Origin: RPQJ01 sp963748985
Lineage (GTDB): Bacteria > Pseudomonadota > Gammaproteobacteria > Steroidobacterales > Steroidobacteraceae
Length of the DNA stretch: 64,000 nt
Assembly (NCBI GenBank): GCA_963748985.1
Contig: CAVVKQ010000002.1
Span: forward strand, 84,052 to 148,051
Direction of reading: 5' to 3'
Part shown: in pieces, positions 24,885 to 32,991 of the stretch
Numbering within the stretch: position 1 is the first letter of the stretch
Layout: each line of letters opens with the position of its first letter
Position numbers and translations under genes: made by a program
The notes under the pieces: generated by a model
Databases searched by the model: none
The model's input: the letters and a program-made list of their open reading frames with translations, nothing else
What the model was told of the DNA's origin: nothing

Positions 24885-27566
24885 ATGACCGCGAAACGCA
24901 TCGAGGCAGTGCTGCGCCCCGCGTCCATCGCCGTGGTCGGCGCGAGCGATACGCCCGGTTCGATCGGTGAAGTCCTGTGCCGGAACCTGCGCGAAGGCGG
25001 TTTTCGCGGCCCCGTTTTTTACGTCAATCCGCGGCACGCGACCATCAACGACGAGCCATCCTATCCTGACGTGCGCTCGCTGCCGCAGACGGTGGACGTC
25101 GCGATCATCGCGACCCCTCCGCAAACGCTGCCCACCGTGCTCGAGCACTGCGGCGAGCGCGGGGTGCGCGGGGCCATCATCGTTTCAGCAGGCTTTCGCG
25201 AGGGCGGCGAGGAAGGCGCGGTTTGGGAAAGGTCGATGCTGCAGGTCGCGAGCCGGTACGGGCTGCGCTTGCTCGGGCCGAACAGCTTCGGCGTGATCCG
25301 CACCGAAAACGGGCTCAATGCCTCCTGTGGCGCGGCGCTCCCCCAGCCGGGCCGACTCGCGCTCGTGTCGCAGTCGAGCGCGCTGTGCGCGGCAACGCTC
25401 GACTGGGCTCGCTCCCGGCACGTCGGATTCTCGACGGTGATCTCCACCGGTGTCAGCGATGACATCGGCTTTGGCGACGTGCTCGATTTCCTCGCGCGCG
25501 ATGCGGCGACCGACGGAATCATGCTTTATCTCGAGGGCGTCGGCGACGCGCGCCGCTTCATGAGTGCGCTGCGGGCTGCCGCGCGCGTGAAGCCCGTCGT
25601 CGTCATGAAAGCGGGGCGTTCGCTCGAAGGGCGTGGCAGCCTCGCCTTCCACACGGGCTCGCTGGTGGGTGGTGACGATGTCTTCGACGCGGCGATGCGT
25701 CGCGCCGGCGTGCTGCGCATCCGCGATTTCAGCCAGCTGTTCAGTGCCGCAAGTACGCTCGGTGCAGGCGTGCGGATGCGCGGGCGCAGGCTGGGCATCG
25801 TGACAAATGCGGGCGGGCCCGGGCAGCTGGCGGCTGACCGCGCCGTTGATCGGGGGCTGCCCGTGGCGGAGCTGAACGACGCGACGCTCGCGCGGCTGCA
25901 TGCGCTGCTTCCGCCCAGTGCCGCAGATGGCAATCCCGTCTACGTTCGCGGCGACGCGTCCGCACAGGTCTACGCACAGGCGGCGCAAACGTGCCTGCAG
26001 GACGGCGATGTCGATGCGTTGCTCGCAATCCTGACGCCATTCGCGCTCACCAATGCGGACCAGTTTGCAACCGAACTGATCGCGGTGGCCACGGCCCAGC
26101 GCAAGCCCGTCTTCACCTGCTGGATGGGGGGGGAGGCGGTGACGGCGGCACGCCAGCGGTTCGCTGAGAATCGGGTGCCGGCCTTCCAGACCCCCGAAGC
26201 TGCGGTCGACGCCATTGCCGCGCTCGCACTGTTCACTGCCAACCAGGAACAGTTGCTGCAGGTCCCCGCGCCGCTCGGGCCGACCTCGACACCCGACCGC
26301 GCCACGGCGCAACGCTTGCTCGACGCGGCGCACGCGGCGGGTAACGAGTGGCTCAACCCGGCCGATTCCAAAGAACTGCTGGCAGCGTTCGGCATCCCGA
26401 TCGTCCGCAGTCGCCCCGCGTACTCGGCGGCCGAGGCCGTGCAGGTGGCGGAGGCGATCGGCTTCCCGGTGGCGATGAAGATTCTGTCGCCCGACATCGC
26501 GCACAAGACCGACGTCGGTGGTGTGCGGCTCGGCCGCACCGACGCGCGCAGCGTGCGCGACGGTTACGAGAACATGCTGCGCGACGTCGCCATCGCCCGA
26601 CCGGACGCGAGGCTCGAAGGTGTGCTGATCGAGCCGATGTACGTCGAGCGGCACGGGCGCGAGCTGATGATCGGCGTAGTGCGCGATCCGGTGTTTGGCC
26701 CGGCGATCAGTTTCGGGCTCGGTGGCACGATGGTCGAGGTGATCCGCGATCGCGCGGTGGCGCTGCCGCCGCTCAATCCGTATCTGGCACGGGACCTGAT
26801 CCGTCGCACCCGTGCGAGCATGGCCCTGCAGCCTCTGCGCGGAGCGCCGGCCGCCGCGCAGGAAGCCATCGAGGAGATACTGCTGCGCGTGTCCGAGATC
26901 GTTTGTGAACTGCCGGACGTCGGTGCGATCGATATCAACCCGGTGATCGTGACTGCCAGGGGTGCCGTTGCCGTAGATGCGCGCATCGGCGTGATGCCCG
27001 CGCCCCAACCACAGCGGCTCTATCGCCACATGGCAATCCACCCGTATCCGAGCGCGCTGGAGTTTCCGCTCGACACGCCGGACGGAAAACAGGCGACGAT
27101 CCGCGCGATCCGACCGGAGGACGCTGAACTCGAGCGGGACTTCGTCCATCGGCTGTCAGAACAATCACGGTTCCTGCGTTTCATGTTCGGCCTGCAGGAC
27201 CTTTCGCCGGCAATGCTGTCCAGATTCACGCAGATTGATTACGACCGCGAGTTGGCCCTGATCGTGGTCCTGCGCCTGCCGGATGGCGCGGAACAGCAGA
27301 TCGGCGTGGCCCGGTACATCACGCTCCCGGACGAGGAGTCGTGCGAGTTCGCGATCGTCGTGAGTGACGAGTGGCAAGGCAAGGGCGTGGCCCGGAGCCT
27401 GTTCCAGCGCTTGATCGACATTGCCCGCGACCGGCGCATCAAGGTGATGACCGGGATCACGCTACGGGAGAACACCCGCATGATCGACCTTTCGCGGTCG
27501 CTCGGCTTCGCGACGCGCTCCGACACCGACGAGCCCGAACTCGTGCGGATGACACTTACCCTCTAG
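24885..27566 (+). CDS. PatZ-type protein lysine acetyltransferase (ADP-forming acyl-CoA synthetase-like + GNAT)
   Basis: An 893-aa multidomain protein. Order: CoA-binding Rossmann domain (1-130, SIAVVGASDTPGSIGEVLCR), succinyl-CoA-ligase-like domains (about 150-460), ATP-grasp domain (about 490-705; FPVAMKILSPDIAHKTDVGG), and C-terminal GNAT acetyltransferase (about 725-890; EFAIVVSDEWQGKGVARSLF is the acetyl-CoA P-loop). This is the Pat/YfiQ layout: it acetylates lysines of acetyl-CoA synthetase and other enzymes. Notably AFHTGSLVGGDD keeps a His (about residue 256) where the phosphohistidine of true ADP-forming synthetases lies; characterised Pat proteins are reported to have lost it. It may therefore keep synthetase activity (inference). 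It is divergent from a deacetylase-family gene. Confidence 0.9.
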   Translation: MTAKRIEAVLRPASIAVVGASDTPGSIGEVLCRNLREGGFRGPVFYVNPRHATINDEPSYPDVRSLPQTVDVAIIATPPQTLPTVLEHCGERGVRGAIIVSAGFREGGEEGAVWERSMLQVASRYGLRLLGPNSFGVIRTENGLNASCGAALPQPGRLALVSQSSALCAATLDWARSRHVGFSTVISTGVSDDIGFGDVLDFLARDAATDGIMLYLEGVGDARRFMSALRAAARVKPVVVMKAGRSLEGRGSLAFHTGSLVGGDDVFDAAMRRAGVLRIRDFSQLFSAASTLGAGVRMRGRRLGIVTNAGGPGQLAADRAVDRGLPVAELNDATLARLHALLPPSAADGNPVYVRGDASAQVYAQAAQTCLQDGDVDALLAILTPFALTNADQFATELIAVATAQRKPVFTCWMGGEAVTAARQRFAENRVPAFQTPEAAVDAIAALALFTANQEQLLQVPAPLGPTSTPDRATAQRLLDAAHAAGNEWLNPADSKELLAAFGIPIVRSRPAYSAAEAVQVAEAIGFPVAMKILSPDIAHKTDVGGVRLGRTDARSVRDGYENMLRDVAIARPDARLEGVLIEPMYVERHGRELMIGVVRDPVFGPAISFGLGGTMVEVIRDRAVALPPLNPYLARDLIRRTRASMALQPLRGAPAAAQEAIEEILLRVSEIVCELPDVGAIDINPVIVTARGAVAVDARIGVMPAPQPQRLYRHMAIHPYPSALEFPLDTPDGKQATIRAIRPEDAELERDFVHRLSEQSRFLRFMFGLQDLSPAMLSRFTQIDYDRELALIVVLRLPDGAEQQIGVARYITLPDEESCEFAIVVSDEWQGKGVARSLFQRLIDIARDRRIKVMTGITLRENTRMIDLSRSLGFATRSDTDEPELVRMTLTL

Positions 27567-27599
27567 GAAGTCCCTGGCATCGCTGCTGCGGAAATTGCC

Positions 27600-27679
27600 A
27601 GGGCAGCGGCTGCGCGGTCCTTTCCCGAGCTTGGAAAGGCAGACACGCGCTCGGGAAAGGACCCCGCAGCCGCTGCCCT
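27600..27679. repeat. Hairpin element A of the GTGTCTGCCTTTCC-loop family
   Basis: A 31-nt arm (27600-27630) pairs with 27649-27679 with a single mismatch. The 18-nt loop at 27631-27648 is TTGGAAAGGCAGACACGC, the exact reverse complement of the loop of element B. It lies 34 bases after the pat stop. The stem-loop could terminate pat transcription, but no T-run follows. The stretch 27567-27908 holds no gene, only this hairpin, element B and a 15-bp palindrome GCACTGAGTCAGTGC at 27771-27785. Confidence 0.8.
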
Positions 27680-27814
27680 CTCACCTGCGTCCGTAGCCGG
27701 GCAGCTCGCCCGAGACGCGCAACTCACCTTTGTCAGCCAATGATGGCTGCATTCGGTCTCCGGGTCGGCAGCACTGAGTCAGTGCGTACGTCAGTGTGTG
27801 AGGCGGTGCCCGCG

Positions 27815-27892
27815 GCGGGTGCCTGGGCGGGCCCTTCTCCGAGCGCGTGTCTGCCTTTCCAAGCTCGGCGAAGGGCCCGCCCAGGCACCCGC
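27815..27892. repeat. Hairpin element B of the GTGTCTGCCTTTCC-loop family
   Basis: A 30-nt arm (27815-27844) pairs with 27863-27892 with one mismatch around the loop GCGTGTCTGCCTTTCCAA (27845-27862). The basal stem is unlike that of element A, yet the loop is identical in inverted orientation. The apical stem is similar (ends CCGAGC). Elements A and B form an inverted pair about 135 bases apart, ending just before the LysR stop at 27909. Confidence 0.8.
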
Positions 27893-27908
27893 CTGTGCGT
27901 TTGAGCTG

Positions 27909-28829
27909 TCAGCGACGACTGCGCAGTGCCGTCCGGACCTGGTCGCGCAGCCAGCGGTTGGCCGCATCCCGTTCCGCGTTCGCCGGCCAGTACATGTAAG
28001 TTTCGAGGGTGATGCCATCGAGCGGCAGTGCCACGACCTGGTTCGCGTCGCGTTCGAGGACGTGACGCGCATACGTCTCCGGCAACGTCACGACCAGGTC
28101 GGTGCCGGCGGTGGCACGGCAAGCGGCCGCGTGACTCTGGCAGCGCAACCGGATGCGCCGCGTCCTGCCGAGCGACTGCAATGCGACGTCTTCCAGCGAG
28201 TGACCGCGGCGGCGCGAAGATACCTGCACGTGCTCGAGTTCAAGGTAGGCGTCCAGGCTCCAGCCGCCGCGCTTCATGCGTCGCAGCCGTGGATGGTCCT
28301 TGCGCGCGATCACGACCAGTCGATCGGTGAGCACGCGTTCGTGCGGCACGCGATCCGCCACCGGCAGCAGCACGTCGAGTGCGACGTCGAACTCACCGGC
28401 GGCCAGGTCCATTTCGAGGCGAGGCCGGTCGTGGCGCGCGGATGCGAGGCTGAGACGCTGGCCTGCCGCGCAGACGGCCTGGCTCAATTCGGGCAGCACG
28501 CTCGGTTCCAGCGCCTCGCGCAAGCCGATGCGGAAGTGCCGCTCGGCCGTGGTCGGATCGAACCTCGCAGCCTGGCCGAACGTGCGTTCCATCGCTCCGA
28601 GTGCTTCCCGGACCGGTCCCGCAATCGAGCGAGCGAACGGGGTCGGCACGATCCCGCGTCCCTGGCGCTCGAACAGCGGCTCGCCGAACACGTCGCGCAA
28701 GCGCGCGAGGGCGTGACTCACGGCCGGCTGCGACAGGTTCAGCTTGCGGCTCGCGGCCGTGATGCTGCCCGCCGCGAAGACGGTGTCGAAAACCACGAGC
28801 AGGTTCAGGTCGATCCGCGATAGATGCAT
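27909..28829 (-). CDS. LysR-family transcriptional regulator
   Basis: A 306-aa LysR regulator. The N-terminal helix-turn-helix reads MHLSRIDLNLLVVFDTVFAA, then GSITAASRKLNLSQPAVSHA. A co-inducer domain follows (RHFRIGLREALEPSVLPELS; FDVALDVLLPVADRVPHERV). The sequence is of the NodD/LinR-like subgroup judged by the N-terminal DLNLLVVFD and VSHALARLRD patterns. The start is ATG 28829. It is transcribed divergently from the acyl-CoA dehydrogenase at 28920. An AT-rich dyad at 28834-28849 directly upstream of the start is a likely autoregulatory site. The target is probably the acyl-CoA dehydrogenase; this is inferred from position. Confidence 0.88.
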   Translation of the reverse strand: MHLSRIDLNLLVVFDTVFAAGSITAASRKLNLSQPAVSHALARLRDVFGEPLFERQGRGIVPTPFARSIAGPVREALGAMERTFGQAARFDPTTAERHFRIGLREALEPSVLPELSQAVCAAGQRLSLASARHDRPRLEMDLAAGEFDVALDVLLPVADRVPHERVLTDRLVVIARKDHPRLRRMKRGGWSLDAYLELEHVQVSSRRRGHSLEDVALQSLGRTRRIRLRCQSHAAACRATAGTDLVVTLPETYARHVLERDANQVVALPLDGITLETYMYWPANAERDAANRWLRDQVRTALRSRR

Positions 28830-28833
28830 GGTG

Positions 28834-28849
28834 TGAATGATTATTCATT
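28834..28849. promoter_or_regulatory. Candidate LysR binding dyad
   Basis: TGAATGATTATTCATT contains the overlapping dyads TGAAT/ATTCA and AATGA/TCATT. It sits in a conspicuous AT-rich patch four bases upstream of the LysR ATG and about 70 bases upstream of the acyl-CoA dehydrogenase start. Position and symmetry fit a LysR-type box; binding is inferred. Confidence 0.45.
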
Positions 28850-28919
28850 AAAACATTGCACTAGGGAAATGCCAGTGCGGGCCTACACTGGCCGCCAGAC
28901 CTACCCCGGAGCGCCCGTC

Positions 28920-30149
28920 ATGGATTTCGAATACAGCCCCAGCACGCGCGAGCTGATGCGTCGTGTCGACGACTTCATGCAGGCGCACGTCTTCCCGGTC
29001 GAGGCGGAATACGAGGAATTCGTGCAGGATCCGGCCAGGCGCTGGGTGGTCCCGCCCATGATCGAGGGGCTCAAGGCCAGGGCGCGCGACGCCGGGCTCT
29101 GGAACCTGTTCCTGCCCCACGAGTACCAGCCCTGGAGCCCGGGCCTGACCAATCTCGAGTACGCACCACTCGCGGAGCTCATGGGGCGCGTCGACTGGGC
29201 CTCGACGGTCTTCAACTGCAATGCCCCGGACACCGGCAACATGGAGGTGCTGGCGCGTTACGGCAACGCCCAGCAGCAGGCGCAGTGGCTGACGCCGTTG
29301 CTCGAAGGTCGCATGCGCTCGGCGTTCCTGATGACGGAGCCGGCGGTGGCGTCGTCCGACGCGACCAACATCGAATGCTCGATCGTCCGCGACGGCGACG
29401 ACTACGTCGTGACCGGCCGCAAATGGTGGTCGAGCAACATCTATCATCCCGACTGCGAAATCATGATCGTGATGGGCAAGACCCGCTTCGATGGTCCGAA
29501 GCACTCGCAGCAATCCATGATTCTCGTGCCTCGCAGTGCGCCGGGCGTGCGGCTCGTCCGTCCGCTCAAGGTCTTCGGGGAAGTGCACTCACCGAGTGGT
29601 CACGGCGAAGTCGCGCTCGAAGGCGTGCGCGTGCCGGCGTCGAACCTGCTGCTCGGCGAAGGTCGCGGCTTCGAGATCGCGCAGGGCCGGCTCGGCCCCG
29701 GTCGCATTCACCATTGCATGCGTCTCATCGGTGCGGCGCAGCGGGCGCTCGAACTGATGTGCCGGCGAGTGGACTCGCGCGTGGCGTTCGGCCGCAAGCT
29801 GAGCGAGCAGGGCAGTCTGCGTGAAGCGATCGCGCGTTCACGCTGCGAGATCGAGCAGGCGCGCCTGCTGACGCTCGCTGCAGCGGACAAGATGGATCGC
29901 GAGGGTAACCGCGGCGCGGCGGACCTCATCTCGATGATCAAGATCGTCGCACCACGCATGTGCCAGGACGTCTGCGATCGAGCCATGCAGGCGCATGGCG
30001 GAATGGGGTTGTGCCAGGACACGCCGATACCGACGGCCTTCGGCTATGGGCGCTTCGTGCGCCTGGCCGACGGCCCTGACGAGGTGCACATGGCCCAGCT
30101 TGCCAAGTGGACGATCGCCAAGGCGCTGCAGGGCGGCAACTCCGGCTGA
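28920..30149 (+). CDS. Acyl-CoA dehydrogenase (ACAD10/11-like)
   Basis: A 409-aa FAD enzyme oxidising an acyl-CoA to the 2-enoyl-CoA. Start ATG 28920 begins MDFEYSPSTRELMRRVDDFM, normal for the family. Landmarks are the FAD-binding SAFLMTEPAVASSDATNIEC, GRKWWSSN, RIHHCMRLIGAAQRALELMC (arginine contact to FAD), RVAFGRKLSEQGSLREAIA, and QAHGGMGLCQDTPI near the C-terminus. The pattern PHEYQPWSPGLTNLEYAPLA is typical of the ACAD10/11 subgroup, which handles long-chain or branched or 4-hydroxy acyl chains in its studied members. No other beta-oxidation gene is adjacent, so the substrate is open. It is probably regulated by the divergent LysR gene. Confidence 0.9.
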   Translation: MDFEYSPSTRELMRRVDDFMQAHVFPVEAEYEEFVQDPARRWVVPPMIEGLKARARDAGLWNLFLPHEYQPWSPGLTNLEYAPLAELMGRVDWASTVFNCNAPDTGNMEVLARYGNAQQQAQWLTPLLEGRMRSAFLMTEPAVASSDATNIECSIVRDGDDYVVTGRKWWSSNIYHPDCEIMIVMGKTRFDGPKHSQQSMILVPRSAPGVRLVRPLKVFGEVHSPSGHGEVALEGVRVPASNLLLGEGRGFEIAQGRLGPGRIHHCMRLIGAAQRALELMCRRVDSRVAFGRKLSEQGSLREAIARSRCEIEQARLLTLAAADKMDREGNRGAADLISMIKIVAPRMCQDVCDRAMQAHGGMGLCQDTPIPTAFGYGRFVRLADGPDEVHMAQLAKWTIAKALQGGNSG

Positions 30150-30189
30150 GGTTGCCCGGCGGAAAGACGGCATAATGCGGCGCTTCGCA

Positions 30190-30208
30190 GCGCCGCCGTG
30201 GGCGGCGC
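30190..30208 (+). terminator. GC-rich hairpin between acyl-CoA dehydrogenase and CDF gene
   Basis: GCGCCGCC (30190-30197) pairs perfectly with GGCGGCGC (30201-30208) around GTG. It lies 41 bases after the acyl-CoA dehydrogenase stop with no T-run, so at most a factor-assisted terminator or attenuator. Its place favours ATG 30229 rather than ATG 30175 as the start of the next gene. Confidence 0.4.
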
Positions 30209-30228
30209 GCGACCGCACGGGTTCCAGC

Positions 30229-31173
30229 ATGTCACCGACCGGCCGCCACGACGCGCACGTCCACGTTTTCGACACCAGCAGTCCGGTTGCCGAGCGCCGC
30301 ACGCGCCAGGTGATGTGGCTCACGCTGGTGATGATGGTCATCGAGATTGCCGCGGGCACGGTGCTCGGTTCGATGGCGTTGCTGGCCGATGGCTGGCACA
30401 TGAGTTCGCACGCCCTGGCACTCGGCGTCTCGGCGGGCGCGTATTACCTGGCGCGACGCCATGCCCACGACCCGCGTTTTGCGTTCGGCACGTGGAAGAT
30501 CGAGGTGCTCGGCGGCTACACCAGCGCGGTGTTCCTGGTCGGTGTGGCCGCGTACATGGGAATCGAGTCGGTGTCCCGGCTCTTCAACCCGGCGCCAATC
30601 CGTTTCGACGAGGCCATACCGGTCGCCATCCTCGGTCTCGCCGTCAACGTACTGTCAGCCTGGCTGCTGTCGACCGGGCACGATTCCGGTAATCGGCACC
30701 ACGGGCACGAGCATCATGCGCACGACCACGGCAACCACGGCCATGCGCACCATCACGACCTGAACCTGCGCTCGGCCTACCTCCACGTCGTGGCGGACGC
30801 CGCCACTTCGGTGCTGGCGATCATCGCACTGGCGGGCGGCAAATACTTCGGTGCGACCTGGCTCGATCCGGTGATGGGGATCGTTGGCACCGTGCTGGTC
30901 GGGCGCTGGGCGGTCGGATTGCTGCGCGACACGGGTCGCGTGCTGCTCGATGCCGAAATGGATTCGCCGGTCGTGCAGGAAGTGCGCGAGGTCATCGCCG
31001 CATTGCCCGGAGCGCCGCAATTGCGCGATCTGCACGTGTGGCGGGTGGGGCGGGGGAAGTACGCCTGCATCGTGCACCTCGCCGACGCGCAGGCGATGCA
31101 CGCCGCCGAAGTGCGCTCGGCACTTGCCGTGCACGAAGAACTCGTGCACGTCACGGTCGAGTTCGAGCGCTGA
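30229..31173 (+). CDS. Cation diffusion facilitator (DmeF-like metal efflux)
   Basis: A 314-aa proton-coupled efflux pump for divalent metal ions (Co2+, Zn2+ or Ni2+) in the inner membrane. Six transmembrane segments are visible. ALLADGWHMSSHALALGVSA carries the first metal-site residues (Asp, His) in TM2, and LHVVADAATSVLAIIALAGG the second set in TM5. A histidine-rich cytoplasmic loop of about 25 residues (HHGHEHHAHDHGNHGHAHHH) lies near 155-178. The C-terminal domain (QLRDLHVWRVGRGKYACIVH) is the CDF ferredoxin-like dimerisation domain. ADGWHM together with the TWKIEVLGGYTSAVFL block matches DmeF. A longer start at ATG 30175 has GGAAAG upstream but would include the hairpin, so 30229 is preferred. 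Confidence 0.9.
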   Translation: MSPTGRHDAHVHVFDTSSPVAERRTRQVMWLTLVMMVIEIAAGTVLGSMALLADGWHMSSHALALGVSAGAYYLARRHAHDPRFAFGTWKIEVLGGYTSAVFLVGVAAYMGIESVSRLFNPAPIRFDEAIPVAILGLAVNVLSAWLLSTGHDSGNRHHGHEHHAHDHGNHGHAHHHDLNLRSAYLHVVADAATSVLAIIALAGGKYFGATWLDPVMGIVGTVLVGRWAVGLLRDTGRVLLDAEMDSPVVQEVREVIAALPGAPQLRDLHVWRVGRGKYACIVHLADAQAMHAAEVRSALAVHEELVHVTVEFER

Positions 31174-31209
31174 CGCAGCAGCTTATGCTGCGTTTGCGCC
31201 GAGTCGACC

Positions 31210-32967
31210 TCATCGAGCCGTACGCGCCTCGATCCAGCGGTTGACGCGGGCTTCAAGCAGGTCGAGCGGCATCGGCCCGGCGCCCAGGACCAGGTCATGG
31301 AACTCGCGCAGGTCGAATTTCACCCCGAGCCGCGTTGCTGCCCGCTGGCGGAGTTCGATGATTTTCAACTCGCCGATCTTGTAGGCGAGCGCCTGGCCCG
31401 GCCACGCGATGTACCGGTCGACTTCGAACTCGATTTCCGCCGGGGCAAGCGCACTGTTCTCCTGCAGGCAGGCCATCGCGCGGTCGCGCGACCACCCCAT
31501 CACGTGCATGCCCGTGTCGACCACGAGCCGGCACGCGCGCCAGATTTCGAGCGAGAGCCGGCCGAACTGTTCGTACGGGTCGCGGTAGATTCCCATCTCT
31601 TCGCCCAGGTACTCGGAATAGAGTCCCCAGCCTTCGACGTAGGCGGTCACGTCGTCGGCGCGCCGGAACTCGGGCAAGTCCGTGAGTTCCTGGCTCAGCG
31701 AGATCTGATGGTGGTGGCCGGGGACGCCTTCGTGCAGCACCCAGGCTGGAATGCCAAAGGTCGGCATCTTCTCCGCCATCCAGGGCTTGTAGACCACCAT
31801 GCCCGCGGCGCCTTGCTCGGGCGCGCCGGGCAGGTAGCCGTTGGCGCTGCTTTCGAGGCCGGCGGGGATCGGCAGCACGCCGTAGGGGAGGCGCGGCAGC
31901 TTGCCGAAGTACTTCGGCATCGCAAAATCCGCGCGCTTCGCGACTTCGCTGCACTTTTCGCCGTACTCGGCAGCGCCGACATAGAACCGGGGGTCCTTGC
32001 GCACTGACGCGAGGAACTCCTGGAACGTGCCCTTGAAACCCGTTTGCGCGATGGTCTGGTCCATGCGTGCCCGGATGCGCTTCACCTCGCTTTCGCCGAG
32101 CGCATGAATCGCGGCAGGCGTCATCTTCGTCGAGGTGTGCCGGCGCGCGAGGTACGCGTAGTACTCCCTGCCCAGGGGCACGCTGCTGATGCCAATTTCC
32201 GCTCGCGCGGCGGGCAGGTACTCGTGCTCCAGGAAATGCAGCAGCGACTGCTGGGCGGGTCGCACCTGCGCGTGCAGGACGGTGCGGGCGCGGGCCTCGA
32301 GCGCTGCGTGTCGATCTGCGGGAAACGACTGTGGAACGTTGCGGAAAGGGGCAAGCAGCGGCGTCTTGTCGTCCGTCTGGGCGACCTGCCCGCGCACGTC
32401 CGCAATGGCCCGCTCGACCGTGCGTGGCGGTTGCGTCATGCCCGTCCTGATGCCGCGACGCAGGTTCTCCGTCTCGCGTGCGTAGTAGGCTGGCAGCGCC
32501 TCGAGCCGCGCGATCCAGGCGTCCGCCGCCGCTTCGTCGCCGAGCGGCGTGTTGAGAGCGGCGTAGTCCGCCGTCGTGTAGAAGCCGTCGCCGCTGATGA
32601 AGGGCATGCGCTCTTCATCAAAAGCGAGGCCATCGAGCGCGAGGCTGACGCGGTCGAGCAGCAACTGGCGGTTGAGGTCGTCTTCGCCGGCCAGGTCCGT
32701 GGCTGGCAGGGATTGCAGTCGACGCTGAAACGCCTGATACGCGGCCTTGCGTGCAGCGATGGCCGGCGGCGAATTGTCCGGCCAGATGCGCGCGGCCTCC
32801 TTGTCACCGCGCTGGGCGGCACGAATCGGGTCCTGCGCGCGGTTGAACGCGTCGAAATCCTTGACGATCGCTGCGATGCCATCGGCACCGGCCGCGGGAA
32901 TGCTCGCGTGGGCAAACTGGAAAGTCACGAATAACCCCGCCATGAGTGCGAACAGGATCCTGTGCAT
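31210..32967 (-). CDS. Exported DUF885 protein (putative metallopeptidase)
   Basis: A 585-aa exported protein; signal peptide MHRILFALMAGLFVTFQFAH, then ASIPAAG. The DUF885 family has the zinc-binding signature VLHEGVPGHHHQISLS (near residues 407-422) with a downstream glutamate in AYVEGWGLYSEYLGEEMGIY. The family is built like carboxypeptidase-type gluzincins and is predicted to cut peptides in the periplasm. The length is usual for the family (550-620 aa). It lies just downstream (24 bases) of the ABC exporter on the same strand, so read-through is likely, and it is convergent with the CDF gene. The substrate is unknown. Confidence 0.87.
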   Translation of the reverse strand: MHRILFALMAGLFVTFQFAHASIPAAGADGIAAIVKDFDAFNRAQDPIRAAQRGDKEAARIWPDNSPPAIAARKAAYQAFQRRLQSLPATDLAGEDDLNRQLLLDRVSLALDGLAFDEERMPFISGDGFYTTADYAALNTPLGDEAAADAWIARLEALPAYYARETENLRRGIRTGMTQPPRTVERAIADVRGQVAQTDDKTPLLAPFRNVPQSFPADRHAALEARARTVLHAQVRPAQQSLLHFLEHEYLPAARAEIGISSVPLGREYYAYLARRHTSTKMTPAAIHALGESEVKRIRARMDQTIAQTGFKGTFQEFLASVRKDPRFYVGAAEYGEKCSEVAKRADFAMPKYFGKLPRLPYGVLPIPAGLESSANGYLPGAPEQGAAGMVVYKPWMAEKMPTFGIPAWVLHEGVPGHHHQISLSQELTDLPEFRRADDVTAYVEGWGLYSEYLGEEMGIYRDPYEQFGRLSLEIWRACRLVVDTGMHVMGWSRDRAMACLQENSALAPAEIEFEVDRYIAWPGQALAYKIGELKIIELRQRAATRLGVKFDLREFHDLVLGAGPMPLDLLEARVNRWIEARTAR

Positions 32968-32991
32968 GCGTCCTCCGGAAACCGGTAAGCG

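Noticed and set aside
27600..27892. CRISPR array or tandem repeat
   Set aside because: The two units are hairpins in inverted orientation with different stems, not direct repeats with unique spacers. No cas gene is present.
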